Of a stretch of 64,000 nucleotides of DNA, positions 57,912 to 64,000 are shown piece by piece. The notes beneath the pieces were generated by a model. It was not told the DNA's origin, ran no database searches, and saw only the letters and a list, made by a program, of their open reading frames with translations. The position numbers and the translations under genes are program-made. Source of the DNA: Acinetobacter sp. ANC 4558 (GTDB lineage: Bacteria > Pseudomonadota > Gammaproteobacteria > Pseudomonadales > Moraxellaceae); contig NZ_NEGH01000013.1 of the NCBI RefSeq assembly GCF_002135375.1, positions 41,400 to 105,399 on the forward strand, given 5' to 3'. Each line of letters begins with the position of its first letter. Positions within the stretch are counted from its first letter, which is position 1.

Positions 57912-58286
57912 TTAAAATTTTTTGCCATTTTCAGTAAGCCGATTCTGAATCTTGTGATCAGCACGATGTTTATTAAACTCAAGCTTTTCCTGAATAGCTC
58001 CATGTAGGTCTAAACCTAGACCTCCAGCCATATCACAAATACGAATAACAGCATCTGCAAGTTCAACTTCTAGCATTGTGCGATTTGGAAGTTTGTCATC
58101 CATTAAATTTTTACGATGACCTTCCATTGCTTCTGATATTTCAGAATGAATTAAGCAGAGCATTTCAGGGATATTTCGTTTTGGTTTTTCGCCATTTTTA
58201 GATGTAAGGTCGTCGCCTGTCACTAGGTCTGTCCACCACCCAGCTTGAACATTTTGTTCATGAATTTGTTTAATAAGCTTTTCCAT
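57912..58286 (-). CDS. MazG-like nucleotide pyrophosphohydrolase
   Basis: 124 aa from ATG 58286. LIHSEISEAMEGHRKNLMDD and MLEVELADAVIRICDMAGGL carry the ExxE/ExxD metal-binding pattern of the MazG/dUTPase-like fold. Likely hydrolyses a (d)NTP to the monophosphate during phage replication. Confidence 0.75.
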   Translation of the reverse strand: MEKLIKQIHEQNVQAGWWTDLVTGDDLTSKNGEKPKRNIPEMLCLIHSEISEAMEGHRKNLMDDKLPNRTMLEVELADAVIRICDMAGGLGLDLHGAIQEKLEFNKHRADHKIQNRLTENGKKF

Positions 58287-58543
58287 CACATCACCTTCAA
58301 CATAATTGCTTTAGCTTTAAGGCGAAGAATGAAATCCTTGCCATGTCTTAACCAGAGATTTAAGAAAACCTCATATTTCTTTTGAGCTTCTTTATTTAAG
58401 TTGCCATGACTATCCATTTTTAGACTTGGCTTTTTAGGCTTAGTAAAAACAACTTCACCTTGAGATTTATGGATAGAGCATTTGTAGTCATCATTTGCCA
58501 CAAACACAGTAAATAAAGGTTGTAGATTCGAAGGAATAATCAT
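58286..58543 (-). CDS. Phage hypothetical protein
   Basis: 85 aa, lysine-rich, with LFTVFVANDDYKCSIHKSQG and KKYEVFLNLWLRHGKDF. Starts at ATG 58543, which overlaps the previous stop (ATGA). Ends KVM-TGA, the same junction type as its neighbours. Family not recognised. Confidence 0.5.
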   Translation of the reverse strand: MIIPSNLQPLFTVFVANDDYKCSIHKSQGEVVFTKPKKPSLKMDSHGNLNKEAQKKYEVFLNLWLRHGKDFILRLKAKAIMLKVM

Positions 58544-58788
58544 GCTGTCGCCCCATATCTATATGTCACGTTGTAGCAACGAACATAATTAGGTTTATAT
58601 TTTTCCTTGTAACAAGCCTTACAAAGAGTTTCTAACAGTGGCTCACCAGTGATAGTGCTGTTGTAACCAGTGCCATAGAAAAATTGCTTTGTTGCTGGAA
58701 AATATTCATCACAGCCTTTGCAGTATTTTTCATTACCAAGTTCGGTCTTAATAAATAAAATATGTCTTGGGGTTGGATTTGATTTCAT
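58540..58788 (-). CDS. Small phage zinc-finger-like protein
   Basis: 82 aa. CKGCDEYFPATKQFFY and, about 30 residues later, CKACYKEKY make a four-cysteine arrangement like HNH-linked or DksA-like mini zinc fingers in phages. ATGA overlap with both neighbours. Confidence 0.55.
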   Translation of the reverse strand: MKSNPTPRHILFIKTELGNEKYCKGCDEYFPATKQFFYGTGYNSTITGEPLLETLCKACYKEKYKPNYVRCYNVTYRYGATA

Positions 58789-59741
58789 GACATGCTCTCC
58801 AATTCTTTACGACGCTTGATAACGTAAGACATTAGTTTTGGCTGTATATCTTGATGACGCCCAGCAACATCAATTTCCAAAGCATCCAACTCGGTCAGAT
58901 CTACTGCATTTTGAATTTGGACCATTAATGATGGTGGCTCGTCATTCTTAGTTTTATTTAGTTCATCAAGCTCAACCAAACGTGCATGAATAGCTTGCAT
59001 AAGTGGTTTGCGCTGTTCTTCAGTCCATGAACGTGTGTATCTGACTAATGCATTGGCTTCAACTGGTATAGATGCTTTTCTCGCACGATCGACGAGGTCA
59101 TTTAAATCATTTTGGTATTGTTCATCATCTTTAGACTCGTTGTTTTCAATAGCCACATCACTTACCAGACTATCTTCAACAACATGAATAGGACCTTGTT
59201 CAATGATAGTAATTTTGGATGAGTTGATGTCTTCAACTATTTCTTGCTCAACAGTCGGTTCTGAAGCCTCAATTTTTTTACGATTTACTTTTTTTGACTT
59301 GGAAACAGGTTTCATAAATTCTTGAAAATCTACGACCTTTAAAATCAAATCATTATTAATACCCAATAAACTATGAATGGCTTTTGCTTGTTTCTGAGCA
59401 TTCTCAAAGTCACGTTGAACTGAGCCGTTTTTAACAGCTGACACAAGTTCATCATATTCAGGAATAAATTGACCTTTCAAAATACTGCCAGCATTGCCAA
59501 GCAAAAATACATCCTGTCCTTCAGAGAGCTCATCCAGTGAAAATGGTTTTAAGAATGTATAGCCATTAATAGTAATTTCATCAATCTTGATGCAAAACTC
59601 ATGATCACCTGTGAAAAATACAGTAGCAGGGAATTGGCTCAACTCATCAAAATCAAGCAAACCACCAATTGAGCGACATAAAACAGTTTTACCAACTTGC
59701 ATTGCATTAATAGCGTCTTGAGCAGAGATTAAATTATTCAT
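58785..59741 (-). CDS. Phage early-region protein, recombination neighbour
   Basis: 318 aa from ATG 59741, with AGGA eight bases upstream. No named domain seen. The N-terminal half is globular (DAINAMQVGKTVLCRSIGGL, FTGDHEFCIKID). The middle is Lys/Glu-rich, with a KKVNRKK patch, and the C-terminal part is helical (LNDLVDRARKASIPVEANAL, RSWTEEQRKPLMQAIHARL). About 58 bp of it recur at 41141-41198 in the phage scar. It is encoded directly downstream of an exonuclease and a Sak4-like ATPase, so a DNA recombination or repair role is plausible. Confidence 0.5.
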   Translation of the reverse strand: MNNLISAQDAINAMQVGKTVLCRSIGGLLDFDELSQFPATVFFTGDHEFCIKIDEITINGYTFLKPFSLDELSEGQDVFLLGNAGSILKGQFIPEYDELVSAVKNGSVQRDFENAQKQAKAIHSLLGINNDLILKVVDFQEFMKPVSKSKKVNRKKIEASEPTVEQEIVEDINSSKITIIEQGPIHVVEDSLVSDVAIENNESKDDEQYQNDLNDLVDRARKASIPVEANALVRYTRSWTEEQRKPLMQAIHARLVELDELNKTKNDEPPSLMVQIQNAVDLTELDALEIDVAGRHQDIQPKLMSYVIKRRKELESMS

Positions 59742-59746
59742 GTTCA

Positions 59747-60427
59747 TTATCCTTTTAATGCTTTGCGTAAATATGGGTCTAGATCTGGTTGCATAATTAG
59801 CCAACGCTTGTAATCAGGCGGTAAAAACTTAATTTCTGTACCTTTGTGTTTACCAAACGTTATGTGAGTAGGGATTCGCGCAACTTCAGAAGCCTGATAA
59901 AGATCGTCAAGATTTTGAATATCAAGTTCACGTACAATGCTTTTTAGCAGCATGCCAGTGAGAAGTACGTCTTGCTTGGCATTGTGTGCTGAGCGTAATT
60001 TTTGACGAGCTAAATCACTGCCACTCAACAGCATGTAAATAAGTGCTGATAAAGAATGAGATTGAGCATCTGGCCAAGCTTTGCGAGCTAAAGCTAATGT
60101 GCAGATAACTTTGATATTTTGAGTAGAAACGCTACACTTATTGATTGCTTCAATATCGTAGTCAATGTTATGACCAACGATGTATTTAACATCGTCAGGC
60201 AAAGTGAAAGTTGTATAAAATGGCTTACCTGCAATATCTGATTCAAGGATGTGGTGCACAGCCATAGCGCCGTATGCAATCGCTGCATTGATAGAAAAAT
60301 ATTCATCAAATGCTTGATCAGCAAAGATAGAAACCTCACGGTTGTTTAACTGAAAGGGCACGTACGCAATTTCAATAGGAAGACCTTTAAGATCATGTGT
60401 TTCAGTATCTAAAATAATTGCGTTCAT
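59747..60427 (-). CDS. DnaQ-like exonuclease with DUF3820 tail
   Basis: 226 aa. Exo I motif AIILDTETHDLKGLPIEIAY, Exo II in YIVGHNIDYDIEAIN, and Exo III-like SAHNAKQDVLLTG, as in exodeoxyribonuclease X. The C-terminal TFGKHKGTEIKFLPPDYKRW is the DUF3820 module. Expected 3'-5' DNA exonuclease. ATGA overlap with the ATPase gene upstream. Confidence 0.82.
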   Translation of the reverse strand: MNAIILDTETHDLKGLPIEIAYVPFQLNNREVSIFADQAFDEYFSINAAIAYGAMAVHHILESDIAGKPFYTTFTLPDDVKYIVGHNIDYDIEAINKCSVSTQNIKVICTLALARKAWPDAQSHSLSALIYMLLSGSDLARQKLRSAHNAKQDVLLTGMLLKSIVRELDIQNLDDLYQASEVARIPTHITFGKHKGTEIKFLPPDYKRWLIMQPDLDPYLRKALKG

Positions 60428-61545
60428 GCAGTCATGCTCACTTTTGCTAATTTTTCGATTTCCGCTTTTGCGTTATCCAGTGTGTTTTGATCAATTTCAG
60501 TGAGTGCATCAATTCCTAAATGTTCACATACCGATTTAGTATCTAAACCACGTTCAGAAATAAAGTCTTGGAGTTCATCACGCTGAGCATCCGTAATTCC
60601 TGTAAATTCAGGTGGATCTATCCAACGATTGGCATTTATGTCAAAGGTACAGCCAAGTTCTGTTGCACGATTCTTCATGGCTAAACGCATGTTTTGATAA
60701 TAGAAATGCTGTTTATCCAATGCCTCAGTAAGCTGATTAACATCACTTGAATATTGAGCTTCAGCACAGCTTTGCATGAAGTTTTCTAATTCTTCATTGG
60801 CTTTAATAAGTGCAAGTTGATCAGGTGTAAGCGTATTAATATGATCCTTAGCTTGTTTAATTAGATCGGCTAAAAATGTAGGATTGGTTTTTAAGTCAGG
60901 CACCCAGACATCACCTGTCTCACCACCTAAAGCACCTGCATTCTTAGCATGATGGGTGGGGCAAGGCTTAAAGTTAATAACACGTTCATGTTTACCGTCA
61001 CTGGTTGAGACCGTGGTTAGATATCCCATGATGTCGGCAATACGATAAAGCTCATTGCGGTTTTTACCGCCTAAATCAGGACGATAAATAATTTGTTCGC
61101 CGTTTTGATCTTCAGAAGCATGTGCGATAAAGACTACATCTTTACCCATACTGATTAGGGTATTCACATACTGCTTAAATGTTTGGTTTGCCAGTCCTTG
61201 AGCTTTTAACTTTAGTGCACCATCTTTTTGACGATTGGTTGCATTTAATAAGAGGTGAGTCTTAATACTTTCAAGCATTGCACCTACGGTATCAATCACA
61301 ATGGTATTAAAAGGAGCTAAATCTTGTGGGGTTAAATCAGCAACATCAGACCATTGTTGAACAGGAACCACAGCACCACGACGTAATTCACCAGTACGAT
61401 GAGCACCACGATCGAAGTCAAAAGAAATAGCTTTGTCACCTGTAAAGCCCATTGAGGTTTTACCTAGACCAGGATCAGCATAAATATAAGTAATAATGGC
61501 ACTTACATTAAGTGTTTGGTCTGCAGCAATAATATTTAGCGCCAT
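60424..61545 (-). CDS. Sak4-like RecA-fold ATPase
   Basis: 373 aa. Walker A in IYADPGLGKTSM, Walker B in FNTIVIDTVGAML, and a downstream VVFIAHASED strand. This is the AAA_24/Sak4 group of phage RecA-like proteins that act with a single-strand-annealing or binding partner. The C-terminal 100 residues are a helical extension with TGITDAQRDELQDFISERGL. Likely drives phage recombination together with the exonuclease next door. Confidence 0.75.
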   Translation of the reverse strand: MALNIIAADQTLNVSAIITYIYADPGLGKTSMGFTGDKAISFDFDRGAHRTGELRRGAVVPVQQWSDVADLTPQDLAPFNTIVIDTVGAMLESIKTHLLLNATNRQKDGALKLKAQGLANQTFKQYVNTLISMGKDVVFIAHASEDQNGEQIIYRPDLGGKNRNELYRIADIMGYLTTVSTSDGKHERVINFKPCPTHHAKNAGALGGETGDVWVPDLKTNPTFLADLIKQAKDHINTLTPDQLALIKANEELENFMQSCAEAQYSSDVNQLTEALDKQHFYYQNMRLAMKNRATELGCTFDINANRWIDPPEFTGITDAQRDELQDFISERGLDTKSVCEHLGIDALTEIDQNTLDNAKAEIEKLAKVSMTA

Positions 61546-61985
61546 TACACAGCCTCCACTAAGTTATTCTTTTCAATAAACGTCGCTAACAATAAATTGA
61601 TATTGCGGTGATCGTTGTAATCAGTGAAATCGTTATATGACTTGCCTTTTGAATCTGTGATGCTATCAATGGCAAGGTCAGTGATATCAATTGCTGTGAA
61701 TTCAGAACCAGTTACGCCGTAACTATCAGGGTGTGATTCAAATTTGAAATTAACTGCAATGCGAAAACCATCAACATTAACAATTGCGGTACCTGAATTT
61801 TTACCTGTAATTTGAACAGACTGAACGCCGTATGACTCGGGTTGAGTAATGCTATATGTGGGTGTGTATTCAGTAGAATGAGAAAGAGCAGTAATGCTAG
61901 TAGGAATTGCAATCAAGACGCTAAAGGTGACAGCAGCAGTAAGCACTATTGTCGTAGGCTTGAAAGATTGAGTGTTTAAGTTCAT
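61545..61985 (-). CDS. Phage protein with N-terminal membrane or signal helix
   Basis: 146 aa from ATG 61985, with GAGGT upstream. One hydrophobic segment near the N-terminus (TIVLTAAVTFSVLIAIPTSI) is followed by a beta-rich domain (GTAIVNVDGFRIAVNFKF). First gene of the leftward operon, just after the PL-like promoter. An exported protein in that place is unexpected; function unknown. Confidence 0.5.
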   Translation of the reverse strand: MNLNTQSFKPTTIVLTAAVTFSVLIAIPTSITALSHSTEYTPTYSITQPESYGVQSVQITGKNSGTAIVNVDGFRIAVNFKFESHPDSYGVTGSEFTAIDITDLAIDSITDSKGKSYNDFTDYNDHRNINLLLATFIEKNNLVEAV

Positions 61986-62058
61986 AATGACCTCGTTAGT
62001 TTGAAAAAGCACACATGATTTCGCCGTCGGTGTGCTTTTTTGTTGTCTATGAGATAAA

Positions 62059-62101
62059 TACTAACTTCTGTTACTACTATTAGTCAATACTAAAGTTAGT
62101 A
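62059..62101 (-). promoter_or_regulatory. Leftward early promoter PL with operator OL
   Basis: On the minus strand TTGACT (62082-62087), 17-bp spacer, TTAGTA (62059-62064) form a promoter toward the recombination operon. The dyad TACTAAC-TTCT-GTTACTA (62059-62076) covers its -10. AAGTTAGTA at 62093-62101 mirrors TACTAACTT at 62059-62067. The same dyad type stands at 63430-63515, so both are likely repressor operators. Confidence 0.55.
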
Positions 62102-62149
62102 AAAAGTTAACTTAATATTAGGTTAAGTTTCCAATTGTGCTGCAAAAAA

Positions 62150-62176
62150 TAAAAAAGCCCACTTGGAGTGGGCTTG
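62150..62176 (-). terminator. Terminator after the 62302-62604 gene
   Basis: Minus-strand AAGCCCAC-TCCAA-GTGGGCTTTTTT hairpin. Separates that gene from the PL operon. Confidence 0.8.
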
Positions 62177-62202
62177 ATAAGAAATAAATACACTTTTGTT
62201 AA

Positions 62203-62273
62203 GTGGTGATCAAAACAATGTTTTTTTTGATTAAGTTATTGTTTATAAATAATTACAGGGTGGTGACCAAAAC
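62203..62273. repeat. GTGGTGAYCAAAAC direct repeat
   Basis: GTGGTGATCAAAAC at 62203-62216 and GTGGTGACCAAAAC at 62260-62273, 57 bp apart, flanking a poly-T stretch in the 289-bp gap. Could be binding sites; nothing else recognised here. Confidence 0.35.
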
Positions 62274-62301
62274 CCTGCAAAGCGAGGAGGGCACCACTAA
62301 A

Positions 62302-62604
62302 TCAATCCTTAGAATACTTTTCCAAAAACTCATCAACCCATCCTTGTGCTACATCAAGATTAGTGATGTCAGTTAGCTTTAGATTAGTACCTTCTGCTTC
62401 GTTAAAACCCTCAATAATGGCTTCAAAAATATTTGCTTCGTTAATGACTTCCTGTGCCATTTCCGCAGCGTCATAGCTTTGTTTAGCTTTTTTAAGTGAG
62501 GCTATTTGTTTGTTAATTCCTTCATCAATTTTACCTAATGCTAATTTAAATTCTTGACGATTAATCGTTAGCGCCGTTTTGGATTTATTGAGTGTTGCGA
62601 TCAT
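62302..62604 (-). CDS. Phage hypothetical helical protein
   Basis: 100 aa: KSKTALTINRQEFKLALGKI, NKQIASLKKAKQSYDAAEMA and AQGWVDEFLEKYSKD. Predominantly alpha-helical, no known domain. AAAGAGAA lies before ATG 62604. It has its own terminator and lies 100 bp left of the repressor stop, so it may be co-transcribed with cI. Confidence 0.5.
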   Translation of the reverse strand: MIATLNKSKTALTINRQEFKLALGKIDEGINKQIASLKKAKQSYDAAEMAQEVINEANIFEAIIEGFNEAEGTNLKLTDITNLDVAQGWVDEFLEKYSKD

Positions 62605-62704
62605 AATATTCTCTTTTCTTTAAGAAATTTTAATTCCCCAGTTTGTTGAACTGACGACTTTCTTTCTAAAACAGGTTAACTCTATTTTTATTCATGAGAG
62701 TTTC

Positions 62705-63409
62705 TTAAATATCACCATCATAGGAATGGGATACATATCTCCCAATAATGCCTATATGTTCAAGTTGATCAGGTTCTACAATCTCACGTTTATACAAGGG
62801 ATTATCACTATCAATAACTAAAGCACCATCAAATCTTTTAGAAAGACGTTTAATTTTTAGCTCATCACCATATCGAATAGCATAAACGCGTCCACTTTGG
62901 ACTTGCTCAAGTGTATTGATTGACTTATCCAACATCACAACACTTCCATTCCTGATGTTTGGTTCCATGCTGTCTCCATCAATATCCACCGTGACTAGAT
63001 TCTTAGGTGATATTTTTTTCTTATGAACCCAACTCAAGGGTTGAGCAGAACCTGCATTACACTGACTTGGCTCATATGCAGCAGTTCTACCATTTCCAGC
63101 CGAAAACTTAACCTCTACATGGGGAATAATAACATATAGATTTGGGTCTAGGTCTTCTGGTGACTCCCACGCAAAAACAGGAGTGCCTTCTTGATTATGA
63201 TGAGGTTTAGGCTCTTTCCCAGTCAACAGCCACTCATCTGAAACATCTAACAACCTTGCAATTTCTTTCAAGGAATCAGCCTTGGGAATATTTTCACCAC
63301 GCAACCACTTTGTTACAGCCGCAGTTGATTTTTTGGTAGCTCTAGCAATATCTGCTTGTTTAAGTTTTTTTTCATCAAGCTTTGACTGAATGCGTTCATG
63401 CAAAAACAT
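62705..63409 (-). CDS. CI-type phage repressor (XRE HTH + S24 peptidase)
   Basis: Maintains lysogeny. From ATG 63409 (AGGA eight bases upstream) 234 aa: N-terminal XRE HTH (QADIARATKKSTAAVTKWLR), a linker with a possible Ala-Gly cleavage site (VKFSAGNG), and a C-terminal S24 domain with catalytic Ser in VDIDGDSMEPNIRNGS and Lys in YAIRYGDELKIKRLS. Operator dyads lie immediately upstream. Self-cleavage on RecA activation is inferred from family. Confidence 0.9.
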   Translation of the reverse strand: MFLHERIQSKLDEKKLKQADIARATKKSTAAVTKWLRGENIPKADSLKEIARLLDVSDEWLLTGKEPKPHHNQEGTPVFAWESPEDLDPNLYVIIPHVEVKFSAGNGRTAAYEPSQCNAGSAQPLSWVHKKKISPKNLVTVDIDGDSMEPNIRNGSVVMLDKSINTLEQVQSGRVYAIRYGDELKIKRLSKRFDGALVIDSDNPLYKREIVEPDQLEHIGIIGRYVSHSYDGDI

Positions 63410-63429
63410 TATGCAATCCTTTAAAAAAA

Positions 63430-63515
63430 TACTAACTAATGTTAATACATAATATTGAAACTTAGGTAAGCATGTGCTAACTTGCATTAGTAATTATTGC
63501 TAACTTAAATAAGTC
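63430..63515. promoter_or_regulatory. OR operator cluster between cI and cro
   Basis: Three dyads with a 7-4-7 layout: TACTAAC-TAAT-GTTAATA (63430-63447), TGCTAAC-TTGC-ATTAGTA (63475-63492) and the weaker TGCTAAC-TTAA-ATAAGTC (63498-63515). They occupy the gap between divergent repressor and Cro-like genes, as in lambda OR. A TTGAAA at 63455-63460 could be the -35 of the rightward promoter. Confidence 0.6.
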
Positions 63516-63517
63516 GA

Positions 63518-63706
63518 ATGAAAACTTTAGATTTAATGGTTCACTACCAATGCAAAACACGACGTTCTTTATCTAAAAAAACAGGATTCTCCGAAGTAAC
63601 CCTATGGAAATGGGAGAAGTTCGGTATTCCACTCAAAACCCAAGCAATGTTTGAGGTGCTTTCTAAAGGGGAGCTTAAGGCTGATCTACAAGTTCTAAGC
63701 GCCTAA
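63518..63706 (+). CDS. Cro-like regulator
   Basis: 62 aa with one HTH (CKTRRSLSKKTGFSEVTLWK, then WEKFGIPLKTQAMFEVLSKG). First rightward gene opposite the repressor, the lambda cro position. Starts 3 bp after the last operator dyad, with no obvious Shine-Dalgarno. Confidence 0.75.
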   Translation: MKTLDLMVHYQCKTRRSLSKKTGFSEVTLWKWEKFGIPLKTQAMFEVLSKGELKADLQVLSA

Positions 63707-63772
63707 ACCCACCCACAAATTATCGTTCACGGCGACTCGAATAGAAACGTGAATAAATTTAAGGATTCACAT

Positions 63773-64000
63773 ATGGAAATAAGTAAAGAAACTAAAACTG
63801 CCATACATAAGATGATCAGACATACACCAGGCATTTCACCCAAAGATATTTCTGAGCTTACAGGTGATTCACATAACACTATGTGTAATTACGCGAATCC
63901 AAACATGCCTGATCACTTGCCAAGTCTTAAAAAGCTAGAGGCAATGATGATGTTTACTCAAAATCCAGCTGTTTTAAAGGTTTGGGCGCATAAATTAGGT
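63773..64000 (+). CDS. CII-like phage regulator (3' end outside window)
   Basis: Opens MEISKETKTAIHKMIRHTPG, then SPKDISELTGDSHNTMCNYA and PSLKKLEAMMMFTQ; 76 codons are present before the window ends. The HTH with a following helix resembles phage CII/CP76-type regulators. AAGGA lies nine bases upstream of ATG 63773. Confidence 0.6.
   Translation, partial: MEISKETKTAIHKMIRHTPGISPKDISELTGDSHNTMCNYANPNMPDHLPSLKKLEAMMMFTQNPAVLKVWAHKLG

Noticed and set aside
62150..62176. Inverted repeat as a repressor operator
   Set aside because: It has a GC-rich stem followed by a T-run on the minus strand and does not match the operator dyads, so it is a terminator.

Overview
The window looks like a chromosomal piece of a low-GC gammaproteobacterium, most probably Acinetobacter. 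The evidence is the protein sequences and gene order: glnL-glnG; rimO; pyrH-frr-uppS-cdsA-dxr-rseP-bamA-skp-lpxD-fabZ-lpxA; recX-recA; clpS-clpA; argC; ilvA/rpiA; and a VgrG of the Acinetobacter type. All identifications come from reading the sequence; no database search was run.

Layout. (1) 1-2102, minus strand: the NtrB/NtrC nitrogen two-component pair, with a near-consensus NtrC site upstream. (2) 2449-14715, plus strand: rimO, then a tight envelope-biogenesis supercluster (UMP kinase, ribosome recycling, isoprenoid and phospholipid precursors, sigma-E protease, BamA, Skp, lipid A enzymes), closed by a terminator. (3) 14716-23781: a decaying accessory island. It holds IS3- and IS5-type remnants, a duplicated small gene of unknown function with one dead copy, and a type VI secretion vgrG cluster (vgrG, DUF4123 adaptor, lipoprotein, Tle1-type phospholipase). 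vgrG has a frameshift, and the phospholipase has a frameshift plus an in-frame amber codon. A 16-bp copy of the lpxA terminator hairpin stands at the far end of the island. (4) 23790-28517: cpoB, 4.5S RNA, recX-recA, hslR, a HAD nucleotidase and a small membrane protein. (5) 28842-34831: a lysine-decarboxylase acid-resistance operon: outer-membrane barrel, cadB, cadA, and a second basic-amino-acid transporter, with no cadC-type regulator beside it. (6) 35138-40689: metabolic and housekeeping genes (hydroxyacyl-CoA dehydrogenase, rpsT, RraA-like, HIT, YARHG, HIBADH-like, YceI). (7) 40749-42430: a phage scar made of pieces of integrase, an early-region gene, an endolysin and a lysis-region gene, next to an immunity-protein-like gene with no toxin. 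(8) 42528-56055: ordinary chromosome (uracil-DNA-glycosylase-like, EamA transporter/MocR regulator pair, ilvA, rpiA, YgjP-like peptidase, argC, clpS-clpA, ynfA, lytic transglycosylase, ybaK). (9) 56097-64000: the left part of a lambdoid prophage running off the window. Its leftward early operon (HTH protein, small ORFs, MazG-like, exonuclease, Sak4-like ATPase), CI-type repressor, Cro-like and CII-like genes are visible, with matching operator dyads on both sides of the repressor.

Working logic. The supercluster supplies envelope precursors and the machinery that assembles the outer membrane. The cad operon would import lysine, decarboxylate it and export cadaverine. The prophage carries an immunity region with left and right operators controlling a recombination operon. 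The candidate novel material is the decayed T6SS island, the porin-cadBA-transporter operon, the phage mosaic with its orphan immunity gene, and the prophage operator system. No CRISPR array and no tRNA or 16S/23S/5S rRNA gene was recognised.
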